A stretch of DNA of 64,000 bases from Pseudomonas sp. BCA17 (GCF_004519405.1 NZ_SGWI01000005.1:124001-188000), one strand, 5' to 3'; counted from the stretch's first letter, positions 1-8,984 are shown. Notes: generated from the sequence alone by a model not told the origin. Program-made: numbers and translations.

Positions 1-1
1 T

Positions 2-409
2 AACATTGAAGACCACCATATGCACAGCGAATGGCTCGAAGTCAGCCAGGATGTGGTGGATGCGGTCAACGCCTGCAAGGCGCGTGGCGGACGCGTAGTG
101 GCGGTGGGCACCACCAGTGTACGGTCCCTGGAGAGTGCGGCGCGCGATGGCGTGCTCAAGCCGTTCAGCGGCGACACCGATATCTTTATCTATCCAGGTC
201 GGCCGTTCCATGTGGTCGATTGCCTGGTCACCAACTTTCATCTGCCGGAATCCACGCTGTTGATGCTGGTGTCGGCATTTGCCGGTTACCCGGAAACCAT
301 GGCCGCTTACCACGCTGCCATCGCCAACGAGTACCGTTTTTTCAGCTACGGTGATGCGATGTTTATCACCCGTAACCCGGCGCCACGCGGCCCAGAGGAA
401 ACCTTATGA
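2..409 (+). CDS. queA: S-adenosylmethionine:tRNA ribosyltransferase-isomerase, C-terminal part
   Basis: QueA transfers and isomerises the ribosyl group of S-adenosylmethionine onto preQ1 in tRNA, giving epoxyqueuosine in the anticodon wobble position. Only the last 135 residues are present because the window edge cuts the gene; the reading frame enters at base 2 with NIEDHHMHSEW. The stretches AVGTTSVRSLESAA and LVTNFHLPESTLLMLVSAFAG are typical of the QueA C-terminal half. The stop codon overlaps the start of tgt by four bases (ATGA), which implies translational coupling of two successive steps of queuosine modification. The family call is firm; nothing can be said about the start or promoter. 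Confidence 0.95.
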   Translation, partial: NIEDHHMHSEWLEVSQDVVDAVNACKARGGRVVAVGTTSVRSLESAARDGVLKPFSGDTDIFIYPGRPFHVVDCLVTNFHLPESTLLMLVSAFAGYPETMAAYHAAIANEYRFFSYGDAMFITRNPAPRGPEETL

Positions 410-1530
410 GTCGTATGTCGTTTGAATTGCTCGCCACCGACGGTAAAGCCCGGCGTGGGCGCCTGACGTTCCCGCGCGGCACCGTCGAGACCCCGGCCTT
501 CATGCCGGTGGGTACCTATGGCACCGTGAAGGGCATGCTGCCGCGCGATATTGTCGCCACCGGCGCCGAGATTATCCTGGGTAACACTTTCCACCTGTGG
601 CTGCGCCCGGGCACGGAAGTGATCAAGAAGCATGGCGACCTGCATGACTTCATGAAGTGGCAAGGCCCGATCCTTACCGACTCCGGTGGTTTCCAGGTGT
701 TCAGCCTGGGCGCCATGCGCAAGATCAAGGAAGAGGGCGTGACCTTCGCCTCGCCGGTGGACGGTTCCAAAGTGTTCATGGGCCCGGAAGAGTCGATGCA
801 GGTGCAGCGCGACCTGGGCTCCGACATCGTGATGATTTTCGACGAATGCACGCCGTACCCGGCTGACGAAGATGTCGCGCGCGTTTCCATGGAGTTGTCG
901 TTGCGTTGGGCGCAGCGCTCGAAGAATGCCCATGGCGACAATACCGCCGCACTGTTCGGTATCGTGCAGGGCGGCATGCATGAAAGCCTGCGCAAGCGCT
1001 CGTTGGAAGGCTTGGACAAGATCGGCTTTGACGGCCTGGCCATCGGTGGTCTGTCGGTGGGCGAGCCCAAGCACGAGATGATCAAGGTGCTGGATTACCT
1101 GCCGGGCCTGATGCCGGCTGACAAACCTCGTTACCTTATGGGCGTTGGCAAACCGGAAGATCTCGTAGAGGGTGTGCGCCGCGGTGTGGACATGTTCGAT
1201 TGCGTGATGCCAACCCGTAATGCCCGCAATGGGCATCTGTTCATCGATACAGGCGTGCTGAAGATCCGTAACGCGTTCCATCGCCATGATGATTCGCCGC
1301 TCGATCCGACCTGTGACTGCTACACCTGCCAGAACTTCTCCCGTGCTTATCTGCACCATCTGGACAAGTGCGGGGAAATGCTGGGTAGCATGTTGAATAC
1401 CATCCACAATTTGCGCCACTACCAAGTCCTGATGGCTGGTTTGCGCGAGGCTATTCAACAGGGTACATTGGCCGCCTTCGTCGATGCCTTCTATGCCAAG
1501 CGCGGGCTCCCTGTGCCGCCCTTGGACTGA
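406..1530 (+). CDS. tgt: Queuine tRNA-ribosyltransferase
   Basis: Tgt swaps guanine for preQ1 at position 34 of tRNAs with GUN anticodons, the step before QueA. The 374-residue protein has the normal bacterial length. The general acid/base aspartate is in TDSGGFQ (D92), the nucleophile is D265 in MFDCVMPTRNARNG, and the zinc ligands C303, C305, C308 and H334 are all in place (CDCYTCQ and TIHNLRH). The ATG is embedded in the queA stop, so the two genes are almost certainly one operon, continuing to yajC-secD-secF as in other gamma-proteobacteria. Nothing in the sequence departs from the family. Confidence 0.97.
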   Translation: MSRMSFELLATDGKARRGRLTFPRGTVETPAFMPVGTYGTVKGMLPRDIVATGAEIILGNTFHLWLRPGTEVIKKHGDLHDFMKWQGPILTDSGGFQVFSLGAMRKIKEEGVTFASPVDGSKVFMGPEESMQVQRDLGSDIVMIFDECTPYPADEDVARVSMELSLRWAQRSKNAHGDNTAALFGIVQGGMHESLRKRSLEGLDKIGFDGLAIGGLSVGEPKHEMIKVLDYLPGLMPADKPRYLMGVGKPEDLVEGVRRGVDMFDCVMPTRNARNGHLFIDTGVLKIRNAFHRHDDSPLDPTCDCYTCQNFSRAYLHHLDKCGEMLGSMLNTIHNLRHYQVLMAGLREAIQQGTLAAFVDAFYAKRGLPVPPLD

Positions 1531-1573
1531 GTTTTCCGACCCTAAGATTCACTATTTGCAACTGGAGTGCTAA

Positions 1574-1912
1574 ATGAGCTTTTTTATCTCTAACGCCATG
1601 GCGGATGCCGCTGCGCCTGCCGCTGCCGGTCCTATGGGCGGTGGTTTCGAGTGGATTTTCCTGGTCGGCTTCCTGGTCATCTTCTACCTGATGATCTGGC
1701 GTCCACAGGCCAAGCGTGCCAAAGAGCAGAAAAACCTGCTGGGCAGCCTGCAGAAAGGCGACGAAGTGGTGACCACTGGCGGTATCGCCGGCAAGATCAC
1801 CAAGGTTTCCGATGCTTTCGTGGTACTGGAAGTCTCCGACACCGTGGAAATGAAGTTCCAGAAGGGCGCCATCGCCGCCACGCTGCCAAAAGGCACGCTC
1901 AAAGCGATCTAA
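1574..1912 (+). CDS. yajC: Preprotein translocase subunit YajC
   Basis: YajC is a small inner-membrane protein that associates with SecDF and the SecYEG channel. The 112-residue product has one hydrophobic segment at about residues 25-42 (WIFLVGFLVIFYLMIW), immediately followed by the basic RPQAKRAKEQK stretch, then a soluble domain containing GDEVVTTGGIAGKI, the YajC signature. An alanine-rich N-terminus precedes the membrane helix. A GGAG ribosome site lies just before the ATG. It sits between tgt and secD as expected for the operon. Confidence 0.95.
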   Translation: MSFFISNAMADAAAPAAAGPMGGGFEWIFLVGFLVIFYLMIWRPQAKRAKEQKNLLGSLQKGDEVVTTGGIAGKITKVSDAFVVLEVSDTVEMKFQKGAIAATLPKGTLKAI

Positions 1913-1974
1913 GTAACAACCTTTACCAATCGACGGGGCGCGCAAGGCGCCCCGCGTTATAAGCGGGCGGCGTG

Positions 1975-3843
1975 ATGCTGAACAAATACCCTCTGTGGAA
2001 ATACGTACTGATCCTGGCGGTGCTGGCGATCGGTTTTATTTATTCCGCTCCCAATCTCTATCCTGATGACCCGGCGATCCAGATCACTGGCGCCAGCACT
2101 TCGCTGCAAGTCAATCAGGCTGACCTGGAGCGCGCGAGCAAAGCGCTCACCGACGCAGGTATCCAGGTCAAGGCGGCAACATTGGCGGCAGGTGCGAAGG
2201 GCGGTTTGCTGCGCCTGACCAAGGCAGAAGACCAATTGCCGGCTAAAGACGTGGTGCGCAAGGCCATGGGTGACGACTATGTGGTCGCGCTCAACCTGGC
2301 GCAGACCACGCCCACCTGGTTGCGCAAGATCGGCGCGCACCCGATGAAGCTGGGTCTGGACTTGTCCGGTGGTGTTCACTTCCTGCTGGAAGTCGACATG
2401 GAAAAAGCCCTTGATGCACGCCTGAAAGTCTATGAAGGCGACGTGAAGAGCCTGCTGCGCAAAGAGAAGTTGCGTTATCGCAGCCTGCCGCAGCTCAACG
2501 GTGCCATCCAGCTGGGCTTCTCTGACGAAGCTTCCCGCGAACAGGCTCGTGCGCTGGTCCGCAAGAACTTCAACGATTTCGACATCGTGCCGGCCGACCT
2601 GAACGGTCAACCTGTACTGCGTCTGGCGATGACCCCGGCCAAGCTGGCGGAAATCCGCGAATACTCCATCAAGCAGAACTTGACCACGGTGCGTAACCGC
2701 GTCAACGAGCTGGGTGTGGCCGAGCCGATTGTTCAGCGCCAGGGCGCCAACCGCATTGTGGTTGAACTGCCGGGCGTACAGGACACCGCTGAAGCCAAGC
2801 GTATCCTGGGTAAAACCGCCAACCTGGAATTCCGTCTGGCTGCAGAGCCGGGTGCTTCCCGCGCCACTGCCGAGGAATTCGAGTTCCGCGAAGGCAATCG
2901 CCCTCCCGCTTTGATCGAGCGCAGCCTGATCATCACGGGTGACCAGGTGACCGACGCCAAGGCTGGTTTCGGCGAGCACGGTACCCCTGAAGTGAACATC
3001 CGCCTGGATGGCCACGGCGGCGAACTGATGAGCCGCGCCACGCGCAGTAACGTCGGTCGCAGCATGGCGGTGATCTTCATCGAGCAACGCCCGGTCACTA
3101 CCTACACCAAGCAAGTGGTCGACGGTGTCGAGAAAGACGTGCCGGTACAGGCGTTCAAGGAAGAGAAGAAGATCATCAGCCTGGCGACCATCCAGTCGCC
3201 ACTGGGTGCTCAATTCCGTATCACCGGCCTGAATGGCCAGGGCGAGTCGTCCGAGCTGGCGTTGCTGCTGCGTGCCGGTGGCCTGGCGGCGCCGATGTAC
3301 TTCGCTGAAGAGCGCACCATTGGCCCGAGCCTGGGTGCCGACAACATCACCAAGGGTATCGACGCGGCCTTGTGGGGCATGCTGTTCGTATCGTTGTTCA
3401 TCATCGCCATCTATCGCTTCTTCGGCATCATCGCCACCGTGGCCCTGGCGGGCAACATGGTAATGCTGCTGGCCTTGATGTCGCTGCTGGGCGCTACGCT
3501 GACCCTGCCGGGTATCGCCGGTATCGTGCTGACCATGGGTATGGCGGTAGACGCCAACGTACTGATCTTCTCGCGGATTCGTGAAGAGATCGCTGCGGGC
3601 ATGACCGTACAACGTGCAATCAACGAAGGCTTCGGCCGGGCATTTACCGCGATCCTCGACTCCAACCTGACCACCTTGCTGGTCGGCGGGATTCTCTTTG
3701 CCATGGGCACCGGCCCGGTCAAGGGTTTTGCGGTAACCATGTCCCTCGGTATCTTTACCTCGATGTTCACGGCCATCATGGTGACCCGTGCAATGGTCAA
3801 CCTGATCTTTGGCGGGCGTGACTTCAAGAAGTTGTGGATTTAA
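1975..3843 (+). CDS. secD: Protein translocase subunit SecD
   Basis: SecD forms, with SecF, the proton-driven pump that helps pull proteins through SecYEG on the periplasmic side. The 622-residue protein starts with a membrane helix (residues about 9-27), then a large periplasmic region containing LGLDLSGGVHFLLEVD and the P1 domain, then about five more helices in the last 170 residues (for example MLFVSLFIIAIYRFFGIIA, and the GMAVDANVLIFSRIREE motif). A GTG lies directly upstream at 1972, but the ATG at 1975 gives the expected MLNKYPLWKY start. It is 10 bases from secF and co-transcribed. Confidence 0.96.
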   Translation: MLNKYPLWKYVLILAVLAIGFIYSAPNLYPDDPAIQITGASTSLQVNQADLERASKALTDAGIQVKAATLAAGAKGGLLRLTKAEDQLPAKDVVRKAMGDDYVVALNLAQTTPTWLRKIGAHPMKLGLDLSGGVHFLLEVDMEKALDARLKVYEGDVKSLLRKEKLRYRSLPQLNGAIQLGFSDEASREQARALVRKNFNDFDIVPADLNGQPVLRLAMTPAKLAEIREYSIKQNLTTVRNRVNELGVAEPIVQRQGANRIVVELPGVQDTAEAKRILGKTANLEFRLAAEPGASRATAEEFEFREGNRPPALIERSLIITGDQVTDAKAGFGEHGTPEVNIRLDGHGGELMSRATRSNVGRSMAVIFIEQRPVTTYTKQVVDGVEKDVPVQAFKEEKKIISLATIQSPLGAQFRITGLNGQGESSELALLLRAGGLAAPMYFAEERTIGPSLGADNITKGIDAALWGMLFVSLFIIAIYRFFGIIATVALAGNMVMLLALMSLLGATLTLPGIAGIVLTMGMAVDANVLIFSRIREEIAAGMTVQRAINEGFGRAFTAILDSNLTTLLVGGILFAMGTGPVKGFAVTMSLGIFTSMFTAIMVTRAMVNLIFGGRDFKKLWI

Positions 3844-3852
3844 GGGGCTGCC

Positions 3853-4767
3853 ATGTTACGTACAATCAACTTCATGGGCGTTCGCAACATTGCGTTCGGC
3901 GCCACTGTGCTCCTTACCGTTCTGGCATTGTTCAGCTGGTTCCATAAGGGTCTGAACTACGGCCTGGACTTCACTGGCGGTACGCTCATCGAGCTGACCT
4001 ACGAGAAGCCGGCCGACGTCACCCTGGTGCGTGGCGAGCTGGTCAAGGCCGGTTATCACGAAGCCATCGTGCAGAGCTTCGGTGCGACTACCGACCTGCT
4101 GGTGCGCATGCCGGGCGAAGATCCGCAACTGGGTCACCAGGTAGCCGAGGCCTTGCAGAAGGTCGGTGGCGACAACCCGGCGTCGGTCAAGCGCGTCGAG
4201 TTCGTGGGCCCGCAGGTGGGTGAAGAACTGCGTGACCAGGGCGGCCTCGGCATGCTGATGGCGCTGGTCGGCATCATGATCTACCTGGCGTTCCGCTTTC
4301 AGTGGAAGTTCGGTGTCGGCGCTATTGTGTCGCTGATCCACGACGTGATCGTGACCGTGGGTATCCTGGCGTATTTCCAGATTACCTTCGACCTGACCGT
4401 ACTGGCCGCGGTGCTGGCAATCATCGGTTACTCCCTCAACGACACCATTGTGGTATTCGACCGGGTTCGTGAGAACTTCCGCGTACTGCGCAAGGCGTCG
4501 TTGATCGAGAACATCAACGTTTCCACCACCCAGACCCTGCTGCGGACCATGGCAACCTCGATCTCCACGTTGCTGGCGATCGCCGCGCTGATGATCTTCG
4601 GTGGCGACAACCTGTGGGGCTTCTCCCTGGCGCTGTTCATCGGTGTTCTGGCGGGTACCTACTCGTCGATCTACATCGCCAACGTGGTGCTGATCTGGCT
4701 GAACCTCAACAGCGAAGACTTGATCCCTCCGGCCGCTACCGGCAAGGAGGTCGACGATCGCCCTTGA
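3853..4767 (+). CDS. secF: Protein translocase subunit SecF
   Basis: This is the partner of SecD in the inner-membrane SecDF pump. The 304-residue product has the first helix at about residues 12-30, the diagnostic GLDFTGGTLIEL motif just after it, a periplasmic domain, and five further helices; YSLNDTIVVFDRVREN is the SecF version of the motif seen in SecD. Length and layout are normal. It is the last gene of the operon: a strong rho-independent terminator follows about 30 bases after the stop. Confidence 0.96.
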   Translation: MLRTINFMGVRNIAFGATVLLTVLALFSWFHKGLNYGLDFTGGTLIELTYEKPADVTLVRGELVKAGYHEAIVQSFGATTDLLVRMPGEDPQLGHQVAEALQKVGGDNPASVKRVEFVGPQVGEELRDQGGLGMLMALVGIMIYLAFRFQWKFGVGAIVSLIHDVIVTVGILAYFQITFDLTVLAAVLAIIGYSLNDTIVVFDRVRENFRVLRKASLIENINVSTTQTLLRTMATSISTLLAIAALMIFGGDNLWGFSLALFIGVLAGTYSSIYIANVVLIWLNLNSEDLIPPAATGKEVDDRP

Positions 4768-4796
4768 TGGGTGCTTGTTGACTTGCTGTTACAAAG

Positions 4797-4828
4797 AAGG
4801 CGTGAGTATTGAACTCGCGCCTTTTTTT
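4797..4828 (+). terminator. Rho-independent terminator after secF
   Basis: An 11-bp stem (AAGGCGTGAGT pairing with ACTCGCGCCTT, one G-U pair) with a five-base loop is followed by seven T residues. It ends the queA-tgt-yajC-secDF operon. Confidence 0.88.
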
Positions 4829-4890
4829 ATGCTCCAAGGCTGGGTATAGCGCGGACGTTTCGGTCCGCTTGTGATGGTCAGGAGGTTCAT

Positions 4891-5433
4891 GTGAACAAGT
4901 CGTTGCTGGTTGGTGCGGTACTGGGTGCTGTCGGTGTGACTGCCGGGGGCGCTGTTGCCACCTACAGCCTGGTTAAAAGCGGCCCTGAGTATGCGCAAGT
5001 GTTGGCGGTGCAGCCTGTCAAAACCCAGATTAAAACGCCTCGCGAAGTCTGCAAGGACGTTGCAGTAACCCGGCAGAGGCCGGTTCAGGATCAGCACCAG
5101 ATCGTCGGTACCGTGGTCGGTGCTTTGGCTGGTGGCCTGTTGGGCAACCAGGTCGGTGGCGGTAATGGCAAGAAGTTGGCCACCGTGGCTGGTGCAGTCG
5201 GTGGTGGTTATGCCGGTAACAAGGTTCAGGAAGGTATGCAGAACCGTGATACCTACACGACCACGCAGACTCGTTGTAACACCGTCAATGACATCAGCGA
5301 CAAGGTTGTCGGGTATGACGTGCGTTACACCCTGGATGGTAAAGAAGGTTCGGTGCGCATGGAGCGTGACCCGGGTAGCCAGATCCCGGTCGACAAAGAA
5401 GGTCGCCTGATCCTGGGTCAGAACCAGCAATAA
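4891..5433 (+). CDS. Glycine-zipper envelope protein
   Basis: The protein has 180 residues. The N-terminus MNKSLLVGAVLGAVGVTAGG is hydrophobic and works as a signal or anchor segment, with no lipobox cysteine. The middle has a glycine zipper (residues about 71-112, VGTVVGALAGGLLGNQVGGG and VAGAVGGGYAGNKVQ), which resembles the 2TM glycine-zipper/Rick_17kDa-type domain of outer-membrane-associated proteins. Two cysteines (in REVCKDV and TQTRCNT) flank the zipper and could form a disulfide in the periplasm. The start is GTG with a perfect GGAGG five bases upstream. The precise function is unknown. It stands alone between two terminators, so it has its own transcription unit. Confidence 0.85.
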   Translation: MNKSLLVGAVLGAVGVTAGGAVATYSLVKSGPEYAQVLAVQPVKTQIKTPREVCKDVAVTRQRPVQDQHQIVGTVVGALAGGLLGNQVGGGNGKKLATVAGAVGGGYAGNKVQEGMQNRDTYTTTQTRCNTVNDISDKVVGYDVRYTLDGKEGSVRMERDPGSQIPVDKEGRLILGQNQQ

Positions 5434-5456
5434 TTCCTGCCGGGTTCTGTTCAAAC

Positions 5457-5545
5457 GTGGAGGAGGGCTTGCTCGCGAAGGTGTGCTGTCAGTCGACAGC
5501 TGTATTGACTGACCCGGCGCATTTGCGAGCAGACCCGCTCCCGCA
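5457..5545. repeat. REP doublet (REPIN)
   Basis: Two oppositely oriented REP-type units (GGAGGGCTTGCTCGCGAA and TTGCGAGCAGACCCGCTCCC) flank about 50 bases of unrelated sequence. The core matches the other intergenic repeats in this window. Confidence 0.75.
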
Positions 5546-5596
5546 TCAGGGTATGTATGTGGCCAGGAGGCGCAGCATTACCTGAATCCCAGGCAT

Positions 5597-5626
5597 AAAA
5601 AAAGCACCCCGAGGGGTGCTTTTTTG
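5597..5626. terminator. Bidirectional terminator between the glycine-zipper gene and suhB
   Basis: The stem AGCACCC/GGGTGCT with a CGAG tetraloop is flanked by A residues on the left and T residues on the right, so it can end both the + strand gene and the - strand suhB gene. Confidence 0.88.
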
Positions 5627-5637
5627 TGCTCGCTCGC

Positions 5638-6453
5638 TTAGCGCTTCAGCGAAGCCGGCAGGTGCGGCTGGATCGCCGTCAGTACTGCCTTGAAGCATTT
5701 GGTGTTACCGGCGACGACGTGGCCTTTTTCCAGGAAGTCGTGACCGCCGGTGAAGTCGCTCACCAGGCCGCCGGCTTCTTGGATCAACAGGGCGCCCGCT
5801 GCCATGTCCCACTCGGACAGGCCGGATTCCCAGAATGCATCAAAACGACCGGCCGCGACGTAAGCCAGGTCCAGGCTTGCTGCGCCGGCGCGGCGGATGC
5901 CTGCGGTCTGGCCAACCAGGGCGCGGAACATGCCCAGGTAGTTTTCCAGGTTGTCCATCTGGTCGTCGCGGAATGGGAAGCCGGTACCCAGCAGGGCGCC
6001 GTCCAGGCTAGTGCGGCCGCTGACGCGCAGGCGACGACCGTTCAGTTGGGCGCCACGGCCGCGGCTGGCGGTGAATTCTTCCTGGCGCACCGGGTCCAGA
6101 ACAACGGCGTGTTCCAGGCGGCCCCGGTATTTGCAGGCGATGCTCACGGCAAAGTGCGGGATGCCACGCAGGAAGTTGGTGGTGCCGTCCAGTGGGTCGA
6201 TGATCCACAGGTAGTCTTCACCTTCGCCGCTACCTTTGTGCAGGCCGGTTTCTTCGCCGAGGATGCCGTGGGTAGGGTAAGCCTTGCGCAGTGCGTCGAT
6301 GATTTTCTGTTCGGCGGCGCGATCCACCTCGGATACATAATCCTTGGCGTCTTTTTCGTCGACCTTGATGGTATCCAGGCGCTCGATGGAGCGGAAGATC
6401 AATTCACTGGCGCTGCGGGCGGCGCGCAGCGCGATATTCAGCATGGGCTGCAT
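5638..6453 (-). CDS. suhB: Inositol-1-monophosphatase family protein SuhB
   Basis: SuhB is a Mg2+-dependent phosphatase of the inositol monophosphatase family; in enterobacteria it also acts in rRNA transcription antitermination. The 271-residue protein keeps the metal site: E67 in GEETG, D86 and D89 in IDPLDGTTNF, and D216 in WDMAAGALLIQEAGG. It is divergent from trmJ and convergent with the glycine-zipper gene. In Pseudomonas the divergent suhB-trmJ arrangement is conserved. The enzymatic call is firm; a regulatory role would be inferred only from homologues. Confidence 0.95.
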   Translation of the reverse strand: MQPMLNIALRAARSASELIFRSIERLDTIKVDEKDAKDYVSEVDRAAEQKIIDALRKAYPTHGILGEETGLHKGSGEGEDYLWIIDPLDGTTNFLRGIPHFAVSIACKYRGRLEHAVVLDPVRQEEFTASRGRGAQLNGRRLRVSGRTSLDGALLGTGFPFRDDQMDNLENYLGMFRALVGQTAGIRRAGAASLDLAYVAAGRFDAFWESGLSEWDMAAGALLIQEAGGLVSDFTGGHDFLEKGHVVAGNTKCFKAVLTAIQPHLPASLKR

Positions 6454-6598
6454 GGATGTGTCACCTAAGGTTGTTAAAGAAAGCCGGGCATTCTAGCAGA
6501 AACTTTCTTCAGGTGAAGGACGACGTTAGCTTTCATGGCATAACCTTAGGCTGTTCTGTAAGATTTGCTCCCCTTTCCTCTGTCCGAGAGCGCCTCCC

Positions 6599-7369
6599 TT
6601 GCTGCAAAACATTCGTGTCGTCTTGGTCAATACCAGTCATCCCGGCAACATCGGCGGGGTGGCGCGAGCCATGAAAAACATGGGGCTGACGCGCCTGGTG
6701 CTGGTCGAGCCGCGTGTGTTCCCGCACCACGAGGCTGATGCCCGAGCGTCCGGCGCCAATGACATCCTGGAGAAAGCCCAGGTTGTCGCCACCCTTGAAG
6801 ACGCCTTGGTCGGCTGCAACCTGGTGCTCGGCACCAGTGCCCGTGATCGGCGTATTCCCTGGCCGCTGCTGGACCCGCGCGAATGCGGAACCAAGGTGGT
6901 GGAAGAGGCAGCCGGCGGTGCTGAAATCGCCTTGGTATTCGGCCGTGAAGACTCCGGCCTGACCAATGAAGAGCTGCAGCGATGTCATTACCACGTGCAT
7001 ATTCCATCGGACCCCGGGTTCAGTTCGTTGAACCTTGGGGCGGCCGTGCAGGTGTTGACCTATGAAGTGCGTATGGCTTGGCTGGCGGCTGCCGGCCAGC
7101 CGAGCAAGGTAGAAAAGGAAGAGGTTGCCTCGACCAAGAGTGGCGAACTGGCCACCATGGACGAGTTGGAGCGCTTCTATGAGCACCTGGAGCAAACCCT
7201 GGTGGCCATCGAATTCCTCGATCCTGAAAAACCACGGCACTTGATGGCGCGCCTGCGCCGCTTGTACGGGCGTAGCTCGGTGAGCCGGGCAGAAATGAAT
7301 ATATTGCGTGGCATCCTCACGGAAACCCAGAAAGCGGCCCGTGGTGAGCTTCTTAAGCGGAAGGATTAA
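6599..7369 (+). CDS. trmJ: tRNA (cytidine/uridine-32-2'-O)-methyltransferase TrmJ
   Basis: TrmJ is a SPOUT-class methyltransferase that methylates the ribose of residue 32 in the tRNA anticodon loop. The 256-residue protein starts with LQNIRVVLVNTSHPGNIGG and has the SAM-binding knot segments LVFGREDSGLTNEEL and PSDPGFSSLNLGAAVQVLTYE. The start is TTG; no in-frame ATG gives the conserved N-terminus, so the TTG is preferred. It is followed after two bases by cysE and probably co-transcribed with it. Confidence 0.95.
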   Translation: MLQNIRVVLVNTSHPGNIGGVARAMKNMGLTRLVLVEPRVFPHHEADARASGANDILEKAQVVATLEDALVGCNLVLGTSARDRRIPWPLLDPRECGTKVVEEAAGGAEIALVFGREDSGLTNEELQRCHYHVHIPSDPGFSSLNLGAAVQVLTYEVRMAWLAAAGQPSKVEKEEVASTKSGELATMDELERFYEHLEQTLVAIEFLDPEKPRHLMARLRRLYGRSSVSRAEMNILRGILTETQKAARGELLKRKD

Positions 7370-7371
7370 AA

Positions 7372-8154
7372 ATGTTCGAGCGTTTGCGAGAAGATATCCA
7401 GAGTGTTTTCCACCGTGACCCGGCGGCGCGCAATGCCTTTGAAGTGCTGACCTGCTACCCGGGTATGCACGCGATCTGGATTCACCGGCTGTCCGGCGCC
7501 TTGTGGGGTATGGGCTGGAAGTGGCTGGCGCGACTGGTGTCGAACTTTGGTCGCTGGTTGACCGGGATTGAGATTCATCCGGGCGCTAAAGTGGGGCGTC
7601 GCTTCTTTATCGACCATGGCATGGGCATTGTGATCGGCGAGACCGCTGAGATCGGTGATGACGTGACGCTGTATCAGGGCGTTACCCTGGGCGGCACCAG
7701 CTGGAATAAAGGCAAGCGCCATCCAACCCTGGGTGACGGCGTTGTAGTAGGGGCGGGCGCCAAGGTGCTCGGTCCATTTACAGTCGGCGCCGGCGCTAAA
7801 GTCGGTTCCAATGCCGTGGTGACCAAGGCCGTGCCGCCTGGCGCTACCGTTGTAGGTATTCCGGGGCGCATCATCGTCAAGCCGGAAGTCGGCGAAGAGC
7901 AGGAAGCCAAGCGCAAGGCCATGGCCGAGAAGATCGGTTTCGATGCCTACGGCGTCAGTGAAGATATGCCGGACCCGGTGGCGCGTGCCATTGGGCAGTT
8001 GCTTGACCACTTGCAAGCGGTCGACGGCAAACTGGATGGCATGTGTGGTGCGCTGAAGGAGTTGGGCAGCAGCTACTGTGCGAAAGATCTGCCAGAGCTG
8101 CGCGAAGAAGACTTCGCCGAGATCAAGAACGAGGCCGCCACCAAGGCTGGCTGA
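7372..8154 (+). CDS. cysE: Serine O-acetyltransferase
   Basis: CysE acetylates serine to O-acetylserine, the first step of cysteine synthesis. The 260-residue protein has an alpha-helical N-terminal part and a left-handed beta-helix of hexapeptide repeats (GAKVGRRFFIDHGMGIVIGE, then GVVVGAGAKVLGPFTVGAGA). The conserved IDHGMGIVIGET and YQGVTLGGT segments line the active site. The C-terminal tail is longer than the catalytic core needs. It lies directly upstream of the isc operon, which consumes cysteine; the two are separated by a REPIN and the iscR promoter, so transcription is probably separate. Confidence 0.95.
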   Translation: MFERLREDIQSVFHRDPAARNAFEVLTCYPGMHAIWIHRLSGALWGMGWKWLARLVSNFGRWLTGIEIHPGAKVGRRFFIDHGMGIVIGETAEIGDDVTLYQGVTLGGTSWNKGKRHPTLGDGVVVGAGAKVLGPFTVGAGAKVGSNAVVTKAVPPGATVVGIPGRIIVKPEVGEEQEAKRKAMAEKIGFDAYGVSEDMPDPVARAIGQLLDHLQAVDGKLDGMCGALKELGSSYCAKDLPELREEDFAEIKNEAATKAG

Positions 8155-8196
8155 GTCCCGGCAGGCGCAGCAAATCCCCCGTGGGAGCGCTCTTTT

Positions 8197-8290
8197 TGTG
8201 GCGAGGGAGCTTGCTCCCGCTGGGGTGCAAAGCGCCCCCAAAAGCTGGCGACCGCTTCGCAGTCGAACGGGAGCAAGCTCCCTCGCCACA
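8197..8290. repeat. REPIN with a 23-bp perfect inverted repeat
   Basis: Two inverted REP copies, at 8197-8219 and 8268-8290, are exact reverse complements over 23 bases (TGTGGCGAGGGAGCTTGCTC...). They flank about 48 bases. Further partial copies (GGGAGCGCTC and AGCCCGCTCTC) lie outside. Confidence 0.85.
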
Positions 8291-8426
8291 GTAAGCCCGC
8301 TCTCACATTTGATCTTCGTTGTCTCTGGCAGTGCTGGTTGTCCGTTCCCGCTGTTCGCCCCCACCCCATCCTGCTATGATTCGCGCGCCCTTTTTACGGG
8401 TAATCCTGACTAAAGTACTAGGTCTT

Positions 8427-8459
8427 ATAGTTGACTTAAATACTCGGGAATCGCATACT
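8427..8459 (+). promoter_or_regulatory. iscR promoter with overlapping IscR type 1 box
   Basis: The -35 element TTGACT (8431-8436) and -10 element CATACT (8454-8459) are 17 bases apart. The 25-base segment 8427-8451 (ATAGTTGACTTAAATACTCG...) fits the type 1 IscR site consensus known from E. coli and covers the -35 box, as expected for autorepression by [2Fe-2S]-IscR. Confidence 0.8.
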
Positions 8460-8492
8460 TGCTCCCATTCTGAAACACCTTGGTACTTGTCC

Positions 8493-8984
8493 ATGAGACT
8501 GACTACAAAAGGCCGATACGCGGTGACCGCCATGCTCGACTTGGCCTTGCACGCGCAAACTGGGCCGGTGTCCCTGGCCGATATCTCCGAGCGCCAAGGC
8601 ATTTCCCTGTCTTACCTCGAGCAACTGTTCGCCAAATTACGCCGTAGTAACTTGGTTTCCAGTGTGCGAGGGCCAGGTGGCGGCTATCAGTTGTCCCGCG
8701 ATATGCAGGGTATCCAGGTAGCCCAGGTGATCGATGCGGTCAACGAATCCGTCGACGCAACCAAATGCCAGGGCCTGGGTGATTGCCATGCCGGCGACAC
8801 CTGCCTGACGCACCACCTGTGGTGCGACTTGAGCCTGCAGATCCATGAGTTTTTGAGTGGTATCAGCTTGGCTGATCTTGTGACTCGCCGTGAGGTGCAA
8901 GAAGTAGCCCAGCGTCAGGACCAGCGCCGTTGCAACACCAAGGCGCCGCGTCTGGACAAGATTGAAGCGTCCGCCGTCGAGTGA
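8493..8984 (+). CDS. iscR: Fe-S cluster assembly transcription factor IscR
   Basis: IscR is an Rrf2-family winged-helix regulator that binds a [2Fe-2S] cluster and represses the isc operon when clusters are sufficient. The 163-residue protein begins MRLTTKGRYAVTAMLDLA, which fixes the ATG start. The cluster ligands C92, C98, C104 and H107 are present in KCQGLGDCHAGDTCLTHH, and the recognition region GISLSYLEQLFAKLRR is intact. It is the first gene of iscRSUA-hscBA-fdx-iscX, and an IscR box overlaps its own promoter. Confidence 0.97.
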   Translation: MRLTTKGRYAVTAMLDLALHAQTGPVSLADISERQGISLSYLEQLFAKLRRSNLVSSVRGPGGGYQLSRDMQGIQVAQVIDAVNESVDATKCQGLGDCHAGDTCLTHHLWCDLSLQIHEFLSGISLADLVTRREVQEVAQRQDQRRCNTKAPRLDKIEASAVE

